A stretch of DNA of 18,867 bases from an uncultured Succinatimonas sp. (GTDB lineage: Bacteria; Pseudomonadota; Gammaproteobacteria; Enterobacterales; Succinivibrionaceae): assembly GCA_905201175.1 (NCBI GenBank), contig CAJKNC010000021.1, forward strand, positions 1 through 18,867, written 5' to 3'. The notes beneath the pieces are model-generated. The model did not search any database. It was given only the letters and a program-made list of their open reading frames with translations, and was not told where the DNA came from. Shown here one piece after another: positions 15,061 to 18,867 of the stretch (its first letter is position 1; every line of letters begins with the position of its first letter). A program made the position numbers and the translations under genes.

Positions 15061-17166
15061 ATGAAATTATCAAAACTTAAATTGCATAATTATCGTTGTT
15101 TTGGAAATGATGAGCAAATAATTAAAATTGATGATATTACATCATTTATAGGAAATAATAGCTCAGGTAAAACGGCAGCATTGTTAGCTTTAAATTGTTT
15201 ATTTTCGAATAATAGTGCAGATCGAATTCTAAAACGTAGTGATTTTCATCTACCAAAAGATACGAAACCAGATGATATGGAATCACAGGAACTGTACATA
15301 GAAGCTGTGTTTACTTTTGAGGAATTAAATAATGGAGGAGAAAGCTGTTTTTCTGTTCCGATTTTTTTTAAGAGTCTTATTGTAGATAATCCAGGTGGAA
15401 CACCATATTTGCGTATTCGTTTAGAGGCTAGCTGGGAAAAAAGTAGTAATTCAGAAGGAGCTATTGAAAGCAAGATTTATTATATTACCTGTCCAGAAGG
15501 AGAGGAAATTACAGAAAAATATAAACATATTGCATCTAGAAAAGACTTAGATCGTATTCGAGTAATATATGTTCCAGCGGTTAGAGATCCATCAAAACAA
15601 TTAAAAAATGTTTCTGGCACAATGATGTATCAGATTATGAACAGTATTAACTGGAGTTCAACTATACAAGAAAAAGTCAAAGTCAAAATTAAAGAATTAA
15701 ATGAGCAATTTTTAGAAGAAAAAGGAGTGTCAATCCTTGGAGAATCTATACATACACAATGGAAATCATATGATTCTGACATGAGATATTCAAATGCTCA
15801 GTTGCGTTTTAATAGTACAGATATTGATTCTTCTATCAAAAAATCAGAGGTTGTATTTTTGCCTACTGTAGCAGGGAAAGAATGTACAATTGATGACATG
15901 AGCGATGGCTTACGTTCCTTGTTTTATATTTCCTTAGTTGATAGTATTCTTGATGTTGAAGAAAAAATAAAAAAAGAAATTGATACGGATTCTGAATATG
16001 TATCGTTTAACTATAAACCTCCTGTTTTAACGATTATTGCGTTAGAGGAACCAGAAAATCATATTGCTCCACATCTAATAGGACAACTAGTTTTAAATTT
16101 AAATAAAATAGCCTCAAAGACAAATGCTCAGACTGTTTTGACTTCGCATTCAACATCAATTATCAAGCGATTTGACCCTGAAAAATTGAGGTATTTTCGT
16201 TTTTATACAAATGATTGCTCTACAAAAGTCCGTTCAATTACCTTGCCTGACAAAGAAAAATTAGCAGATCAGTACAAGTTCATTAAAGAATCTGTTAAAG
16301 CTTATCCTGAACTGTATTTTGCTAAACTCGTTATTCTTGGAGAAGGTGATAGTGAAGAAATTATTTTGCCTAAAATATGGAATGCTCTAAGGGGAGATAT
16401 AGATATATGCGGTGTTTCAATTGTTCCTCTTGGTGGTAAGCATGTAAATCATTTCTGGCGGCTACTTAATGATTTGAATATCCCTCACATTACTTTACTT
16501 GATCTTGACAGAGAACGAGAAGGTGGAGGATGGGGACGAATTAAATATGTTTTGGAACAGTTGATCCAAAATGGTTATGATAAATCAGAATTATTGAGCA
16601 CAGATTTCTGTGTTATATCCGATCAAGAATTTGAGAGTATGAAAAATTGGGATGTTACCGATTCTGATAATTTGAAGATATGGATAGATTATTTGGAGCA
16701 ATATAATGTTTTCTTTTCAAGCCCATTAGATATTGACTTTTTGATGCTGGAACATTATGAAGAAGTTTATAAAGGCTTGTTAGGAGAAAAAGAAGGCCCT
16801 CGTTTGAAGATAAATGAGAATGGAGAAACTAAACAAAGATATATTAAGGATATTGAAATACAGTCTGCTTCCTATCCTGAATATGTTAACCGTATTAATG
16901 ATGATGTAAGCCATACATTAAAACCTTGTGGAGGCGATGGAAGAACTTATTCTAAAGAACAAAAGAAATTGATGGTGTGGTATACATATTTTTTCCTTAA
17001 TCGAGGAAAACCGGCAACTCATATTGAAGCCTTTTCTAAAATTGCTAATGAAATGCAAAGTTTGAGTATACCTGCTGTTTTTGTAAGGATGATTTCTGCT
17101 GCAGAAAAATTGTTGAGGGAGGCGCCCTATGAAAATTGTTGCACCAGAAAAATGGGTGCCATGTGA
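15061..17166 (+). CDS. gajA: Gabija anti-phage protein GajA, OLD-family ATPase/TOPRIM nuclease
   Basis: A 701-residue protein with an N-terminal ABC-type ATPase and a C-terminal TOPRIM nuclease, the layout of GajA and other OLD-family proteins. Visible motifs are Walker A GNNSSGKT (31-38), signature SDGLRSLFYIS (281-291), Walker B IALEEPENH (326-334) and H-loop TSHST (361-365). In the TOPRIM domain, Glu428 lies in LGEGDSEE and Asp481/Asp483 lie in LLDLDRE. GajA forms a tetramer that cuts DNA when phage replication depletes nucleotides, and it works with the GajB helicase. The protein is longer than the roughly 580 residues of the studied Bacillus GajA, the extra length being in the part after the TOPRIM motifs. 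AAGGAG lies seven bases before the ATG. The gajB start lies 38 nt inside its 3' end. All key residues are kept, so the nuclease could still work. Confidence 0.9.
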   Translation: MKLSKLKLHNYRCFGNDEQIIKIDDITSFIGNNSSGKTAALLALNCLFSNNSADRILKRSDFHLPKDTKPDDMESQELYIEAVFTFEELNNGGESCFSVPIFFKSLIVDNPGGTPYLRIRLEASWEKSSNSEGAIESKIYYITCPEGEEITEKYKHIASRKDLDRIRVIYVPAVRDPSKQLKNVSGTMMYQIMNSINWSSTIQEKVKVKIKELNEQFLEEKGVSILGESIHTQWKSYDSDMRYSNAQLRFNSTDIDSSIKKSEVVFLPTVAGKECTIDDMSDGLRSLFYISLVDSILDVEEKIKKEIDTDSEYVSFNYKPPVLTIIALEEPENHIAPHLIGQLVLNLNKIASKTNAQTVLTSHSTSIIKRFDPEKLRYFRFYTNDCSTKVRSITLPDKEKLADQYKFIKESVKAYPELYFAKLVILGEGDSEEIILPKIWNALRGDIDICGVSIVPLGGKHVNHFWRLLNDLNIPHITLLDLDREREGGGWGRIKYVLEQLIQNGYDKSELLSTDFCVISDQEFESMKNWDVTDSDNLKIWIDYLEQYNVFFSSPLDIDFLMLEHYEEVYKGLLGEKEGPRLKINENGETKQRYIKDIEIQSASYPEYVNRINDDVSHTLKPCGGDGRTYSKEQKKLMVWYTYFFLNRGKPATHIEAFSKIANEMQSLSIPAVFVRMISAAEKLLREAPYENCCTRKMGAM

Positions 17167-18823
17167 TGGTATTATTTTAGAAGAAAATGCTAATGCTGCA
17201 ATTAAAACGAAGGAAAATGTCCTTGTAGTTGCTGGACCTGGTGCAGGTAAAACAGAATTATTAGCACAGAAAGCAAGTTATCTTTTTCAAACTAATACAT
17301 GTAGAGATCCATATAGAATATTAGCAATAAGCTTTAAGAATGATGCTGCAGATAATCTTAAAAAAAGAGTTATTACAAGATGTGGAAATGAAATTGAGAC
17401 TCGCTTTGTGTCAATGACATATGATGCATTTTCTAAAAGTATACTGGATCATTTTCGTTTTGCACTTCCAGAAAGTTTAAGACCAGAAGATAAATATTTA
17501 GTAAATGATGCGAATATTATAAATGCGGCTTTTAGAAAAGCTGGATTTGATAATCCACAAAACTTATTCGGACCTAAATTGAGAATATACTATGAACAAG
17601 TACTATCCTCTATAGAGTTGCCATTCATAAAAAAAGGTTTAGGAGAAACAGTTTGGGAATTTTTGTTAAAAGGTTTTGATGGTTATAATTCAACTCTTTC
17701 ATTTAAAATGATTTGTATTCTTGCGGAATTTATTGTTAGAACAAATCCTAAGATTAAGCGTGGTTTACAACTTACTTATAAATATGTGTTTTTAGATGAA
17801 TTTCAAGATACGACTAATTTGCAGTATAAATTAGTGAAACAATGTTTTTTATACTCTAATTCAAAATTAACTGCTGTTGGTGATAATAAGCAACGCATTA
17901 TGGTATGGGCTGGAGCTCTGAAAACTATATTTAATGATTTTAAAGAAGATTTCCATGCAGAAAAGCAAAAACTTGTTATGAATCATCGCTCAGCACCAAG
18001 ACTTGTGGATTTGCAGAGAAAAATGTATGTGTCCCTAAATGAAGCTGATAATATTGTCAATGTTACGGATAAATGGAAACCAGATGAAGGTGAAGTTTCA
18101 TTAATTATTGCCGAAGATGAAGAAAATGAAGCTAACATACTGTCTGAACATATATTTTCTAAGATTGAATCAGGAGTTAAACCAAATGAAATATGTATTC
18201 TTTGCAAGCAAAACCCAGGAAAATATACAAAGAAAATTATCAAAGAACTTAGTAAATACCATATTTATGCTCGCATAGAAGATGATTATCAAAACTTAGT
18301 CAAAGAACCTATTGTGGAAATGTTACTTTCCATTCTCCGTTTATCTATAGATAGAAAAAATCCTCAAGATTGGGAATTTATTGTTTCGATAACAACTGAA
18401 ATGTGGTGTTTGGGTTCGATTCAATCAAATGATGATTATTTTAAAATGCAAGAAACTCTCAATAATGAAATAACAAAATTGAGTACGATAATAAAAAATA
18501 TTGCTTGTAGGGATGAGCTTAGTAATATATTTAAGCATGTAATTAATTTTTTGGGATATTCTCGTATAAAAGCAACTTTTTCTTCGTATAGTCAGAAAGA
18601 CTATTTAATGGACATTTTAAAAAGATTTGTGGATTATATGTGGTTAGAACTTGAAGCAACAAATATGAATTGGTTGCTTTCAATAGAAAATTTTGAAGGT
18701 TTACATTCTGTGCCAATAATGACAATTCACAAAAGTAAGGGATTAGAATATGAGGCAGTCTATTTTGTTGGATTGGAAGATTCTGCGTTTTGGAATTTTA
18801 AAAATCAGCCTGAAGTAGTATGA
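17129..18823 (+). pseudogene. gajB: Gabija helicase GajB (UvrD-like, SF1), truncated before motif VI
   Basis: A UvrD/Rep-type helicase, the partner of GajA, read here for 564 residues. Present motifs are Walker A AGPGAGKT (35-42), motif Ia ISFKNDAADNLKKR, Walker B FLDEFQDT (221-228), motif III AVGDNKQRIMVWAGA (249-263), motif IV NHRSAPRL (285-292) and motif V TIHKSKGLEYEAVYFVGLED near the end. The next expected block, motif VI with the arginine finger (pattern F-V-A-x-x-R-A-K), is missing. After FWNFKNQPE the frame runs into GTAGTATGA, where the sequence shared with the left window edge begins. GGGAGG lies ahead of the ATG, and the 38-nt overlap with gajA indicates coupling. SF1 helicases need motif VI for ATP hydrolysis, so this form is probably inactive. 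It is most likely cut by a mobile element, with the rest of the gene lying beyond the window. Confidence 0.82.
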
Positions 18824-18867
18824 ACCCCATTATTGATCACATGATTGATAATGGGGTTTTGTTATGA
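18814..18867. repeat. Hairpin and terminal block at right window edge, putative mobile-element end
   Basis: 18814-18840 matches the minus strand of 27-53 at the other window edge: AGTAGTATG, CCCCA and ATTGATCAC are shared in order. The segment 18823-18858 is an imperfect palindrome, AACCCCATTATTGATCA pairing with TGATTGATAATGGGGTT over 17 positions including two G-T pairs. TTTTG follows, so on its own it could pass as a terminator for gajB. The matching block at the left edge, where another gene is cut, makes a mobile-element end the better explanation. Confidence 0.55.

Noticed and set aside
18820..18867. Tiny frame MNPIIDHMIDNGVLL starting within the gajB stop codon
   Set aside because: It lies wholly in the palindrome and terminal block and is explained by the repeat.
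18814..18867. Assignment of the terminal blocks to IS3 (TGAACC/TGGCCC-like ends), IS200/IS605 (terminal hairpins) or integron attC sites
   Set aside because: IS3-like ends do not explain the shared AGTAGTA outside the TG. IS200/IS605 cannot be tested without the transposase. The attC core patterns GTTRRRY/RYYYAAC are not both present. The element family is left open.
1..18867. tRNA or rRNA genes and CRISPR arrays
   Set aside because: No cloverleaf-like gene, rRNA segment or regularly spaced direct repeats were seen by eye.

Overview
The window looks like one contig from a gammaproteobacterium, possibly an anaerobic gut lineage of the Succinivibrionaceae type. The evidence is that GuaB and GuaA follow the enterobacterial proteins along their whole length (488 and 522 aa), and that there is a 67K-type SppA and a QmcA/NfeD pair. 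The family-level placement is inference. Positions 1-10085 have moderate GC and compact, well-spaced genes. From about 10140 to the end the DNA is clearly richer in A+T and uses codons differently, which points to acquired DNA.

Layout. (1) 49-2403, minus strand: a GntR/FadR-type regulator, an enolase-superfamily sugar-acid dehydratase (ManD/RspA type), and the first 82 codons of a TRAP-type solute-binding lipoprotein that is cut off at the left edge. Near-identical TTGTCTxACAA operators lie in front of the regulator and of the dehydratase, which suggests an autoregulated sugar-acid catabolic operon. (2) 2655-6460, minus strand: a small two-helix membrane protein, an NfeD-like protein and a QmcA-like SPFH protein, then an intrinsic terminator, then the membrane protease SppA. 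This is a membrane quality-control cluster. (3) 6978-10085, plus strand: guaB and guaA, the two steps from IMP to GMP, with an intrinsic terminator between them. (4) 10095-10132: a perfect 38-bp palindrome just after guaA. (5) 10493-11163: a heavily decayed tyrosine integrase, still readable through seven stop codons in one frame. The 3' end of guaA is a known insertion hotspot for genomic islands, so this marks the region as an old integrated island. (6) 11624-14379: a Cap4/DUF4297-type nuclease gene with one in-frame TAG, overlapping by 4 nt a gene for an SMC/Rad50-like ATPase with a CxxC hook. This is a two-gene Lamassu/ABC-3C-like defence module. (7) 15061-18823: a Gabija pair, with GajA (OLD ATPase plus TOPRIM nuclease) intact and GajB (UvrD-like helicase) ending before motif VI.

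The two ends of the window share an inverted block of about 27 nt (23 matches in 28 alignment columns), each part of a hairpin, and each block interrupts a gene (the TRAP binding protein at the left, gajB at the right). The simplest reading is that the contig is bounded by ends of the same kind of mobile element. The island therefore carries two anti-phage modules, each with one damaged gene, next to a dead integrase: a defence island in decay, or one caught between inactivation and repair.
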